In this document: piece after piece, positions 44,670 through 53,688 of the stretch | Layout: each line of letters starts with the position of its first letter | How positions within the stretch are numbered: position 1 is the stretch's first letter | Assembly: GCA_964586075.1 (NCBI GenBank) | Contig: CAZPGZ010000013.1 | Location: 21,408 to 85,407, forward strand | Origin: JBAZLV01 sp964586075 | Lineage (GTDB): Bacteria; Nitrospirota; UBA9217 | DNA: 64,000 bases | Reading direction: 5' to 3' | The notes under the pieces: model-generated | The model's database searches: none | Seen by the model: the letters and a program-made list of their open reading frames with translations, nothing else | Told to the model about the DNA's origin: nothing | Translations under genes and position numbers: made by a program

Positions 44670-45689
44670 CTATAATCCCAGTTTCATTTTTGCGTTATTT
44701 ATAAACGCCAACTCAGGTTCGGAGTATATTTTTTGATACCCTTCTTCCCTTGTCATTACTCCGTCCCGGACCATATTGGCGATTTCCCATACATACGGGT
44801 GAAAACCATGGCGCTTCAAATGGACGTCATTGCCGAATGCATTGAGAAGGCAATTGGTGGAATTGCTGTCCGTGTCCTGAGGAGCTATCCACCCGAATTT
44901 TCCAATCTGTTCAACCAGTGTTCCTTCATGGTAGAACTCCCAGGCCATGGGGTGAACGTTATAAGGGAACCGCTCCGGCATGGCGAAATGCTTCTCATTC
45001 AGAAAATAAGATTCGATGTCGGTTCCAGCCACTTCGCGCAGCGGATTCAGGACCGATTCCTGTGACATTTTGACGAGTGACGGATTCGTTCTCATAATCG
45101 AGGACTGCACCGGTGCCTGCCCAGGCGACCACCCGTATCCTATCATGGGTATTTCCTGTTCAATCGCTGTTTTTAAACAGTATGACTTCACAATTGCCAT
45201 ACACGAGGTACAGATGGTACTCGCCCGTTCAAGCGTTTTTTTCGAATAGAGATCGCGGTCTGCTGCAACTGCAAAAATTTTTTTCAAAACATCCCAGCGC
45301 GGTTTGAAAAAAATATGGTCCACATTCAACCGGTCAGTCACCCGCCGAATATTCGCCACGGCTGTCTCGGACACGAACCCGTTGTCCAGACTGACTGCCA
45401 GCACCCGCAGCCGGTATTTGTTTTTGAGCAGACTCATGGTGTAGGTCGAATCTTTCCCGCCGCTATAGGCCATCAAAATATCATACGATCGGCGCCGGGC
45501 TGCCGGTCCTCCTGTCTGCTCCAGCAAAGCCAAAAATTTCTGTTCATATCGTTTTTTGTCTTCGGCGTGTTTTTTTTCCTTCCCGGCGGCCTGCTGGCAG
45601 TGCACACAAACACCGCTTTCATCAAAACTGATACCGGGAAAGGTTCCCGGCAATATGCAGCGCGTACAAACGGTTATGTTAGATGACAT
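44670..45689 (-). CDS. WbpG-like N-acetyl-sugar amidotransferase (PP-loop ATPase)
   Basis: This 339-residue protein has an N-terminal cysteine-pair region CTRCILPGTFPGISFDESGVCVHC and the ATP-pyrophosphatase loop MAYSGGKDSTYTM, then CTSCMAIV and a C-terminal helical part. This matches the WbpG/PseA family that adenylates a sugar carbonyl before amidation. In the known WbpG systems a HisH-type glutaminase supplies ammonia; none is in this window. The asparagine-synthase-like protein at 48.5 kb has a glutaminase domain and could help, but that is speculation. ATG 45689 is chosen for AAGGA 9 nt upstream; it overlaps the methyltransferase end by 11 bp. Confidence 0.85.
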   Translation of the reverse strand: MSSNITVCTRCILPGTFPGISFDESGVCVHCQQAAGKEKKHAEDKKRYEQKFLALLEQTGGPAARRRSYDILMAYSGGKDSTYTMSLLKNKYRLRVLAVSLDNGFVSETAVANIRRVTDRLNVDHIFFKPRWDVLKKIFAVAADRDLYSKKTLERASTICTSCMAIVKSYCLKTAIEQEIPMIGYGWSPGQAPVQSSIMRTNPSLVKMSQESVLNPLREVAGTDIESYFLNEKHFAMPERFPYNVHPMAWEFYHEGTLVEQIGKFGWIAPQDTDSNSTNCLLNAFGNDVHLKRHGFHPYVWEIANMVRDGVMTREEGYQKIYSEPELAFINNAKMKLGL

Positions 45690-46551
45690 GGTTTGCAGTC
45701 CTTTTCTTCGTGGCCCGTATTGCTCGTATTTTGTCTCCATCTTTGAAATATTCGATATTCTGATAACCGCCGCTTTTTTCGATTATTCGGGTGACCAGGG
45801 TCTCCTGCCGTTCACCGATTTCAAAGAGCAGCACTCCGTCCGGTTTCAGCAACGGCAGCGCATCAGTGATCAGCCTGCGGTAGATGTTAATCCCGTAAGG
45901 TCCGCCGTCAAGTGCGACGAGCGGCTCATGCTCGATAATTTCGGCAGACAGTTTGCTGAGTGAACTTGTCGGTATATAAGGCGGATTGCACACAATGCAG
46001 TCTATATTTTCTTTGTACTCCATTCCTGAATAAGGTGCGAACAGATCTCCGACCGCGAGAGAAACCCTGTCTTCGAGCTTGAACTTCGCCACGTTCCGGC
46101 GGGCTATCTCCACTGCGGCAGAACTGATGTCACTGGCCAGAATCGACACCTGTTGTGCCTGCAGGGCTATGGATACAGCGATGTTTCCGCAGCCGGTTCC
46201 TACTTCGATTAGGGTGAGGGTCTTGTCGGCAGACTCTTTTTTACGCAGCGATTCAAGAACTGCATTCACTAATACTCTGGTTTCATCAGTCGGAATCAGC
46301 GTATCCGGAGAACAGACAAACATCCGTCCCATGAAATGCGCTTTACCGAGAATATACTCCCAGGGCATTCCCTTTTTCCTTTTTTGAATCGCATGTTCAA
46401 GATTGACCTGTTCCCCCTCCGCATGCGTTAATGTCGCTCCCCGCAATGCCCCGCTCGACAGCAGGTCAAAAAGGCGCAAAGTCTCGTAAAGAGAGTTTTC
46501 CGTGCCGGCTTGTTCAATCAGAGTATAGCTGCGTAAAAAATCATGGAACAT
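45679..46551 (-). CDS. HemK/PrmC-like class I methyltransferase
   Basis: This 290-residue SAM-dependent methyltransferase has a helical N-terminal domain, the SAM loop VGTGCGNIAVSIAL and the catalytic NPPYIPTSSL motif, followed by EHEPLVALDGGPYGINIYRRLI as in PrmC. The conserved PRPETE of real PrmC reads PTDETR here. PrmC normally modifies release-factor glutamine and sits beside prfA; this copy lies between an AMP ligase and an amidotransferase, so it probably methylates an amide or carboxamide of the local pathway. That change of substrate is inferred. Confidence 0.85.
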   Translation of the reverse strand: MFHDFLRSYTLIEQAGTENSLYETLRLFDLLSSGALRGATLTHAEGEQVNLEHAIQKRKKGMPWEYILGKAHFMGRMFVCSPDTLIPTDETRVLVNAVLESLRKKESADKTLTLIEVGTGCGNIAVSIALQAQQVSILASDISSAAVEIARRNVAKFKLEDRVSLAVGDLFAPYSGMEYKENIDCIVCNPPYIPTSSLSKLSAEIIEHEPLVALDGGPYGINIYRRLITDALPLLKPDGVLLFEIGERQETLVTRIIEKSGGYQNIEYFKDGDKIRAIRATKKRTANHVI

Positions 46552-46565
46552 AAGAAATAACCTCG

Positions 46566-48116
46566 TTATTCGGTTACAGCTGTCAAGAGTGTTTTACTGA
46601 TTTTGCCCGTTGTAGTCTTTGGAAGAGTTTCCCGAATTTCTACATACTTGGGAACCATAAAGTTTTCGAGATGGTCCGCGCAATATTTCAAAATATCCTT
46701 TTCCGTCAGGTGCGCACCGTTCTCCAGCACAACATACGCTTTAATCGCCTGTCCGAAAATGTCGTCCGGGACACCAACGACTGCCGCCTCCACAATGCCG
46801 TCGAGCGCATACAGTACGTTTTCCACTTCCTTCGGACTGACTTTTTCACCCTTGCATTTTATGATATCGTCTTTTCTTGCAACAAAATAAAAATATCCGT
46901 CCTCGTCCGTTCTGAAAAGATCACCGGTGTATAAGAGCCGCTCTCCTGGATACGTGCCCTGTTTTAGGCGTTTTGCGGTTTCTTCGGGCAGTTCCCAATA
47001 TCCAAGCATTACATTGGAACCTCTTACCACCAATTCCCCCACCTCTCCGGGCGGCATCCGTCGGCCTTTTTCATCGACGACGAAAATTTCTTCATTCGGC
47101 ATGCCCTTTCCCACGGAAGTGGGTTTCTTCTCTAGATCTGCCGGAGGCAGATAGGAAACCCGTTTGCATTCCGTCAATCCGTACATCGAGTAGAGTTTTG
47201 CCTGGGGGAAAAGCTCACGCAATCTTTTTATATGGCTGACCGGCAGTGCTGCTGCGGTATTGGTAATGTACCGCAGAGAACTGAAGTCATATTTCTGAAT
47301 ATCTTTCATTTGCAGCAAAAGAGAAAAAATCGTCGGAACGCCGGGAAAACCCGTAACCTTTTCTTCAGTCATTATTTTAAGGACTTGAGCAGGGTAGGCA
47401 AAGGATTTTTCCAGCACGACGGTAGCGCCGACTCTGAATCCCATAAGGATCTGGTAAAGGCCATAGTCGAAGGTGAGCGGCAGCACATTGATAATGATAT
47501 CCTGATCGGTATTTTCAAGATATGTCGTTATTGAATGCGCAGCCGAAACCATGTTCAGGTGAGAGAGCATGACCCCTTTCGGATTTCCCGTTGATCCTGA
47601 AGTATAAACGATAGAAGCCAGATCGAGATCAATGCATGTCTTTTTTACGGAGCTGTTTATCGTATTGTTGCACGTAATTTCTTCAAAGGACAAGGGGGAG
47701 GACGCCAAACCGCTCCATATAACCGTTTGGAGGTGAGGAGAAGTCGTGGACGCCACGACGTCCTTCCGGGCGTTCTGGGTAATCATTACCTTTGCCCTGC
47801 TGTTGTTCAGAATATACTCAAGTTTTCCGGACTTGGTAGTGTGATTGATCATCATGAATGCCGCGTTTGCCTTGAGTATTCCGAAAAGCGCAATGACTGC
47901 TTCGACCGAGTTGTCCATGAATACGGCGACCCGATCACCGCGCTCAACTCCGGCCGCCGCAAGAGCATGGGCAAGACGTTCTGAACGGGAGTCTATATCA
48001 GCATACGTAAAATGCTTTCCTTGATAAATCAGTGCTGTTTTTTCCGGAAATTTTTGAGCGCTGGCTTCGAGAAAATGATTGACAAGGGTATGTCTGAACA
48101 TGGCGGTGTCCATCAT
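46566..48116 (-). CDS. AMP-forming acyl ligase (ligase 3)
   Basis: This 516-residue ANL enzyme has SIVYTSGSTGNPKGVML, YSMYGLTECKRVSYL, GELVVRGSNVMLGYW, LYTGDLFRTDEDGYFYFVARKDDIIKCKGEKVSP and the lysine in KTTTGKISKTLL. All core motifs are intact. Its ATG 48116 shares one base with the stop of carrier protein 2 (TGATG), so it almost surely charges that carrier. Confidence 0.9.
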   Translation of the reverse strand: MMDTAMFRHTLVNHFLEASAQKFPEKTALIYQGKHFTYADIDSRSERLAHALAAAGVERGDRVAVFMDNSVEAVIALFGILKANAAFMMINHTTKSGKLEYILNNSRAKVMITQNARKDVVASTTSPHLQTVIWSGLASSPLSFEEITCNNTINSSVKKTCIDLDLASIVYTSGSTGNPKGVMLSHLNMVSAAHSITTYLENTDQDIIINVLPLTFDYGLYQILMGFRVGATVVLEKSFAYPAQVLKIMTEEKVTGFPGVPTIFSLLLQMKDIQKYDFSSLRYITNTAAALPVSHIKRLRELFPQAKLYSMYGLTECKRVSYLPPADLEKKPTSVGKGMPNEEIFVVDEKGRRMPPGEVGELVVRGSNVMLGYWELPEETAKRLKQGTYPGERLLYTGDLFRTDEDGYFYFVARKDDIIKCKGEKVSPKEVENVLYALDGIVEAAVVGVPDDIFGQAIKAYVVLENGAHLTEKDILKYCADHLENFMVPKYVEIRETLPKTTTGKISKTLLTAVTE

Positions 48117-48388
48117 CAGGCGTTTTGAACCGCAACCGGTCCCGTACTTGCTTTTTTGGCGACAAAATCGGCGAGTTTGCCGATGGAATCAAAGTTATCG
48201 GGTATTATTTCATCATCGGTTACGGCAAACCCGAATTTTTCTTCTACAAAGGACACTAGTTCGAGCACGCCGGTTGAGTCGATAATGCCTTTTTCCAGAA
48301 AAGAGACCTCATCGGTCAGCGTATGGTCATCCTGACCATATAAAAAGTTTTCTATGACAAAGGCTCTGATTACGTCTTTATGTTGCAT
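48116..48388 (-). CDS. Acyl carrier protein 2
   Basis: This 90-residue carrier protein has the phosphopantetheine serine S38 in GIIDSTGVLELV and the acidic helix pattern normal for the family. GGGGGAG precedes its ATG. It is translationally coupled to ligase 3 by the TGATG overlap. Confidence 0.9.
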   Translation of the reverse strand: MQHKDVIRAFVIENFLYGQDDHTLTDEVSFLEKGIIDSTGVLELVSFVEEKFGFAVTDDEIIPDNFDSIGKLADFVAKKASTGPVAVQNA

Positions 48389-48490
48389 GGTGGTGCTCCC
48401 CCTTTTGCTGGTTAGTCGTATCTAGGTACACGTGTATGTTAAAATGTCCGATAGCGTTGAGTGGTACGCATTCAGTAGATCGCGAGATAA

Positions 48491-50431
48491 TCAATGAATG
48501 CTCCGTTTTTTTACGTGAAATTGTTTTATAAACTGGTCATACAGCAGCATCGTAGAGACAATACCGACAATGGCCATATTGTCCTTGAATCCCAAAACAG
48601 GGCTTTGTCTGCATTTTTTTACCAGGGTGGACACTGATTTGGGGTTGAAAAAACCGACTTCCCGCAGTTGCTTTTCTGAAAGGACTTCCTCAACATAGTC
48701 GGGTGACTCCTTTGCAAAAAAGCTCTTCGCGTCAGGGGCCATATAGGGCTGCTTAGTTCTTTTCACCACCGCAGGAGGAAGTAAGTTCCGCATGCTTTTC
48801 TTGAGAATGTACTTTTCCGTAAGAGCGCACATTCTTATTGTGGGGGGCAGTTTGCAGGCAAACTCCACAAGCCGGTGATCAAGAAACGGGAACCTTCCTT
48901 CTATCGAATGCGCCATGGCAACCCGGTCACCCTGCGATGAGAGCAGATATCCCGAAAGCAACGTTTTGATTTCCATGTACTGCGCCTGTGAGATGTCGTC
49001 GAAATCGCTGAAATCATCCGACAATAAATCCGTCAAATCATATAGATTGTTATACCCGCGTAGCGTGTCTTTCAGGGTATCTGAAAAAAATGATTTTATT
49101 TTCGCAGTCGTGTTCCAGCGCGGGACATGAGAAAAGTATTGGGGGGGATACTTGTCCGTATCTGTGTTAAAGAATGCCTCCGCGTATTTGACTGACCGCA
49201 CCGGAGAATGCGCGAGATACGGATACAGACGTTTTAGAATCAGCTGCCTGAAATGCGAATCAGGATTTTTTTCCAAAAATCTTCGTACTTTGGTTTCCTT
49301 AAAAATATCATATCCGGCTAATATTTCATCCGATCCTTCTCCCGTCAAAACAACCTTATATCCGCTTTCCCTGACCAGTTTTGACAAAAGAAAAAGAGGC
49401 GCCGGGGCAGTGCGCACAATGGGCTTCTCCGTATGCCAGACAACGTCCGGGAACACATTTCCGATATCGGCATAGGAACACTTGATATCGCTGTGGTCAG
49501 TCCCCAGATAGTCGATCATCTGCTTCTGATAGGAGCTTTCATCATAAACTTCATCGGCAAAGGTGACTGAAAATGTCCTTAAGGGCGTATCAGTGTATTT
49601 TTTTATGAGCGTCGTAATGACAGAAGAGTCTATCCCTCCGCTGAGGTATGCGCCCACCGGGACGTCAGCCCTCAGTTGGAGCCTTGTAGAGTCGATCAAA
49701 AGACTGCGCAATTCTTCGGCATACTGAGTTTCCGTTTTTGAACATGCAGCGGGAGTAAAATCAGGATCCCAATACCGTTTCTGGACCAGTACACCGCGGG
49801 TAATGGTAATAAAATGTCCGGCGGGAAGCTCGAAAATATCTTTGAATGCTGTCCTTGGCGGAATGGTCATCCAGAAGGTGAATATCTGGTCCAGTGCGCA
49901 TGGGTCTATTTCCCGCTTTACACGGGAATCGGCAAACAGGGATTTTATCTCCGAAGCAAAAAGCAGCGAATCTTCGATCCGGGTATAGAAAAGCGGACGA
50001 ATACCCAGCCGGTCCCGCGCTATGAAGAAGACATCAGCGGCTTTGTCCCAGATGGCAAATGCAAACTGGCCGTTAAGATAACCAAGGCATTCCGTGCCGT
50101 ATTCTTCATAAAGATGTACAATTACCTCGGTATCGGATTTTGTATAAAAAACGTGGCCTTTCTTCTGGAGAAATTCCCGCAGTTCAATGTAATTGAATAT
50201 TTCACCGTTGAAAATGATCGCAATGGTTCTGTCTTCATTGTAAATCGGCTGGTTTCCACCCGCAAGGTCGATAATGCTCAGCCTGGCGTGTGCCAGTCCT
50301 GCCCGCAGATCACGATGGTATCCATATCCATCCGGACCGCGATGCTGCACCATCTCAATCATGTCCTTCAAGACATCCAGGGATATTTCCCTGTCGCGAT
50401 GGAGGTTAAAAATGCCTGCTATGCCGCACAT
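48491..50431 (-). CDS. asnB: Asparagine-synthase-like glutamine amidotransferase (exosortase-A-associated type)
   Basis: This 646-residue protein has an N-terminal glutaminase domain with Cys2 as nucleophile (MCGIAGIFNLH) and HRGPDG, and a C-terminal synthetase domain with the PP-loop YLSGGIDSSVI and VVLTGEGSDEILAGYDIF. Both halves look functional. PEP-CTERM/EPS loci often carry such a paralogue, which is needed for EPS in Zoogloea-type floc formers, and it may amidate a carboxyl of the polysaccharide (for example a uronic acid) in place of aspartate. Its start overlaps the epimerase gene end by 13 bp. Confidence 0.88.
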   Translation of the reverse strand: MCGIAGIFNLHRDREISLDVLKDMIEMVQHRGPDGYGYHRDLRAGLAHARLSIIDLAGGNQPIYNEDRTIAIIFNGEIFNYIELREFLQKKGHVFYTKSDTEVIVHLYEEYGTECLGYLNGQFAFAIWDKAADVFFIARDRLGIRPLFYTRIEDSLLFASEIKSLFADSRVKREIDPCALDQIFTFWMTIPPRTAFKDIFELPAGHFITITRGVLVQKRYWDPDFTPAACSKTETQYAEELRSLLIDSTRLQLRADVPVGAYLSGGIDSSVITTLIKKYTDTPLRTFSVTFADEVYDESSYQKQMIDYLGTDHSDIKCSYADIGNVFPDVVWHTEKPIVRTAPAPLFLLSKLVRESGYKVVLTGEGSDEILAGYDIFKETKVRRFLEKNPDSHFRQLILKRLYPYLAHSPVRSVKYAEAFFNTDTDKYPPQYFSHVPRWNTTAKIKSFFSDTLKDTLRGYNNLYDLTDLLSDDFSDFDDISQAQYMEIKTLLSGYLLSSQGDRVAMAHSIEGRFPFLDHRLVEFACKLPPTIRMCALTEKYILKKSMRNLLPPAVVKRTKQPYMAPDAKSFFAKESPDYVEEVLSEKQLREVGFFNPKSVSTLVKKCRQSPVLGFKDNMAIVGIVSTMLLYDQFIKQFHVKKRSIH

Positions 50432-51384
50432 CGCTTTCCTGAATGGTCGCGATACCAGTTGATTGTTTCAACAAGACCGCGGTTGATGGGATATTGGGGG
50501 TTATATGCAAGTTGTTTGCGCGCGAGATCCACATCAGCGAGGGAATCCCTTACATCACCGGAACGTTTCGGACGGTAGATGATTTCCGAGCTTGACGATG
50601 TCTCCTTCTGAATCAATTGAGCAAGATCAAGGACGGTTATCCGCTGACCATATGCGATGTTAAAAACCCTACCCGGTATCTGTTCAATGGTCAAAGCGCT
50701 CAAATTTGCGGAAACGACATCATCGATATAACTGAAGTCCCGCGTTTGCAGGCCGTCGCCTTCTATCGGAAGAGGTTCATTCTGGAGCGCTTTTGTAATA
50801 AATTTCGGGATAACCGCCGCATAGTCTGAGGCAGGGTTTTGTCTGCGTCCGTACACGTTAAAATATCTCAGGCCGATAATCTGCATGCCGTAAAGATTGG
50901 AAAAAACCGAGGCGAGCATCTCCTTCGAAGCTTTAGAAACAGCATACGGCGACTTCGGGTTGAGCGGCATGCTCTCGCGCTTCGGTAATTCCGGCGTATC
51001 ACCGTAGACGGAAGACGAACTGGCGAACACTATCCGCTTGCAGCCGTACTCCGCCGCGATATGAAACAGATTTGTCGTACCGGTGATATTTACATCAATG
51101 GTCTTTATCGGATCTTTGACGCTTTTGGAGACGCTCGGTACCGCCGCCTGATGGGATATCAGCGAAATATTTTCGGACTTTATTATGGACCGCAACAGTC
51201 CACCATCAAGAATGCTTCCATGAATAAATTTCATATTGTCGTTTTCCTGTATATCGAGGACATTCTCCATTTTCCCCGTGCTCAAATCATCCAGGACAAC
51301 GACACGGTATCCGCGCAGCAGCAATGCCTCGGCTATGTTGCTCCCGATAAATCCCGCTCCGCCCGTTACTAATACTGACTCCAT
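50419..51384 (-). CDS. NAD-dependent UDP-sugar 4-epimerase (WbpP/GalE-like)
   Basis: This 321-residue extended SDR has the NAD motif GGAGFIGSNIAEALL, the serine in FASSSSVYGDTPELP and the catalytic YAVSK, then RYFNVYGRRQ. It probably epimerises UDP-glucose/galactose or their N-acetyl forms at C4. It belongs to the sugar-supply part of the EPS operon. Confidence 0.9.
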   Translation of the reverse strand: MESVLVTGGAGFIGSNIAEALLLRGYRVVVLDDLSTGKMENVLDIQENDNMKFIHGSILDGGLLRSIIKSENISLISHQAAVPSVSKSVKDPIKTIDVNITGTTNLFHIAAEYGCKRIVFASSSSVYGDTPELPKRESMPLNPKSPYAVSKASKEMLASVFSNLYGMQIIGLRYFNVYGRRQNPASDYAAVIPKFITKALQNEPLPIEGDGLQTRDFSYIDDVVSANLSALTIEQIPGRVFNIAYGQRITVLDLAQLIQKETSSSSEIIYRPKRSGDVRDSLADVDLARKQLAYNPQYPINRGLVETINWYRDHSGKRCAA

Positions 51385-51413
51385 AATTCCTCCTTGGAAT
51401 AAAACAATGCTCC

Positions 51414-52724
51414 TTAAAATATCTGTCTGAATTCGAGAATGAACCGATTGTTCGAATAATTGTTCGCCATAATGTCATACGAATGGCTGTTCGCAAACCG
51501 ATATTCAAAAGACAGGGTCGCCTTCTCCGATAATTGTTGGTCAACCCGGAGTGTTGAAAGAACGATTTTCGTTACGCCGCCGGTAGCGGTTGTATCGTTC
51601 ACATCCTGATAGCCAGCCCCCAGTGTACCGGTTGTAAGCGTGGCGAAACGGTATAGTGCCGATCCCTGGACTTGCTGAGTTCTGGACAACCGCTGATTCA
51701 GCATAGCGTCACGATATTCATTCCATCCTCCTGAAAGGGTGACAACGGCTCTCGGCCAGGTATTTGAAATGCTGGCAGTATACTGATCATCCAGCGTAAC
51801 AAGACGCACCGGATCCTGAATGACATACCTGCGCGCACCCAAAGCGAATGTCAGGGTTGATATCCGATGGTTCAGACCTCCGTCCCAGAACCAGTAATCC
51901 TTTCTTGGATGATTTTGGTTGGGGTCCGCTTTCGGCTCGAAATCGAACCAGGTTTTGCCGCCCCGGGCGAAGATATAGGCATTTTCAGCGTAGGCGTATT
52001 GCGGTCCGGCGTATACGTCAACCTGGGTATAATTTGAAACGTGGTTAAAATCATGCGTATATCGCGCTCCAGCGGTAAATGTCATGCGTGAAGAAAGATT
52101 AATCCCCAGGTCGCCGTATGCAATATGCTCCAGGTGGTTGATGGTTTCAGCCTGGCTTGCGACGCTGCCGTTGAGGTAGCGAACATCCTGAAAAATGTAT
52201 CCAAATACAGTCCGCGAGTTCGTAGAGGGTCGGAGAATGAGATACGGATTAACCGCAAATATGTTTTGATCAACCTGGTTGGCGGTGGGACTCTGCTGCG
52301 TGTAATCGATGCTGACGTTTTGAGATACCCTGCTGTAGTCGTCCCGCACTTCAACATACAGATAGTCCTGAATAAGTTCAGTCCGGTTTCTCAGAAAAAG
52401 CAGATGAGAATAGTCGTTCTGGATACGGTGCCGGGTATAATAGTAATAGCTGTACGTATAGTTCAGATCCCAGTCCCAGAAGGAAGTTGTATATTTTAAT
52501 CGAATTGACGGGGACAGCCTGGTGATAAATGACTCGATTTTATTTTCGTCGCGTTGCAGAAAAACGTTGTCATTATACTCTTCACTCACCATAATAGAAG
52601 GCTCAATCCTGAACACGGCGCCTTCTGTTTCCAGCGCAAAGCAGGTAAGGATAAAAACAATGGCCGCAGCAACAAGTCCTGATATTCGCAAGGAAGCCCC
52701 CCTTCGAGAAAGTATATGCATCAT
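51414..52724 (-). CDS. Outer-membrane beta-barrel protein of the PEP-CTERM EPS locus
   Basis: This 436-residue protein has a signal peptide (about 1-35) and then alternating aromatic beta strands across its whole length (SEEYNDNVFLQRDE, WDWDLNYTYSYYYYT), ending in RFILEFRQIF with the C-terminal phenylalanine typical of outer-membrane barrels. The family is found in PEP-CTERM/EPS loci next to the tyrosine kinase, as here. It may be an export pore or scaffold; its role is not established. Its ATG overlaps the kinase stop (ATGA). Confidence 0.85.
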   Translation of the reverse strand: MMHILSRRGASLRISGLVAAAIVFILTCFALETEGAVFRIEPSIMVSEEYNDNVFLQRDENKIESFITRLSPSIRLKYTTSFWDWDLNYTYSYYYYTRHRIQNDYSHLLFLRNRTELIQDYLYVEVRDDYSRVSQNVSIDYTQQSPTANQVDQNIFAVNPYLILRPSTNSRTVFGYIFQDVRYLNGSVASQAETINHLEHIAYGDLGINLSSRMTFTAGARYTHDFNHVSNYTQVDVYAGPQYAYAENAYIFARGGKTWFDFEPKADPNQNHPRKDYWFWDGGLNHRISTLTFALGARRYVIQDPVRLVTLDDQYTASISNTWPRAVVTLSGGWNEYRDAMLNQRLSRTQQVQGSALYRFATLTTGTLGAGYQDVNDTTATGGVTKIVLSTLRVDQQLSEKATLSFEYRFANSHSYDIMANNYSNNRFILEFRQIF

Positions 52725-53671
52725 TTTTTTCTTGTCCTGTTCAAAATAGTATCCAGCCAGGTCTTCATCTTTTGAATTGCCGTGTTAATCGTTTTTTCCG
52801 TCTGATCCATCAGCTTAGCAGCTTTGAGCGCTCCGGCCTGTTCCACTGCCGAAGACCGGTCATAGTACGGCATTCCTTGCGATGAAAGGTATTGCGGAAC
52901 ATTATTGAAGACTGTCCCGAATACATGGGTGCCGTTAAGAAGTGCCAGCGCCTGCCCTGCTGATTTCACCGGCGTCCGGCCGGCTTGAACCACGAAAATA
53001 GCTCCATCTATGTACTCCTTTAAATACAGGGCTTCAGCGGTGGTCAGAAGAGGAGAAGAGTCGAAGACAATATACCGGTCACGGTATCGGTATTTCATTT
53101 CCCGCACAAGGTCTTTCATTTTTTCGGATGCGAGAAGCTCTGACGGATTGCTCGGCGGATTGCCGGCAGGCAGCAATACCAGTTTTCCGATTCCCGTTTT
53201 GATAAGGATATCGGAAAGCTGCACCTTTGCCTGCAGATAATCGCTCAGACCGTACTGCGGGGTTATGCCGAGATAAGTATGAATCGACGGCTGGCGAAGG
53301 TCCGTATCGATCAGGAGCACGGTATGATCGATTTCCTGCGCCATGGTAATAGCCAGATTGATCGCAGTGACTGTTTTCCCTTCTCCCGCAAGAGCGCTGG
53401 TAACAAGGAGACTGTTCAGAAAATCCTTTTCCGTGCTTTTAAAAATTCTTGCCCGCAGCTTTTTGTATTCCTCCGCAGAAGGGGAAGTCGGATCGGTTAT
53501 GCATACGATATGCTTATTAACGGCGGTGGGGTCAATTATGGATTCTCCCACCTCGAAAACCGGCGTCGAACTCTGCCGCTCTCGTGCCACACTTATCGTC
53601 GATGATGATTCTCTTCCGCCCTGCCGCAACTGCGCAGCTTTTTCCAATGCTTTCTCTATTCTGCTCATCAC
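52721..53671 (-). CDS. EPS tyrosine autokinase (CpsD/Wzc kinase-domain type)
   Basis: This 316-residue cytosolic BY-kinase has the Walker A motif SALAGEGKT (92-100), Walker A' LLIDTDLRQPS and Walker B YIVFDSSP. It lacks the membrane part, which is encoded separately by the adjacent chain-length gene. The C-terminal tyrosine cluster is sparse (VPQYLSSQGMPYYD), fewer than in Wzc. It should cycle phosphorylation with the chain-length protein and so control polymer length. Confidence 0.9.
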   Translation of the reverse strand: MMSRIEKALEKAAQLRQGGRESSSTISVARERQSSTPVFEVGESIIDPTAVNKHIVCITDPTSPSAEEYKKLRARIFKSTEKDFLNSLLVTSALAGEGKTVTAINLAITMAQEIDHTVLLIDTDLRQPSIHTYLGITPQYGLSDYLQAKVQLSDILIKTGIGKLVLLPAGNPPSNPSELLASEKMKDLVREMKYRYRDRYIVFDSSPLLTTAEALYLKEYIDGAIFVVQAGRTPVKSAGQALALLNGTHVFGTVFNNVPQYLSSQGMPYYDRSSAVEQAGALKAAKLMDQTEKTINTAIQKMKTWLDTILNRTRKK

Positions 53672-53688
53672 AGGTCTCCCGTGTATGG

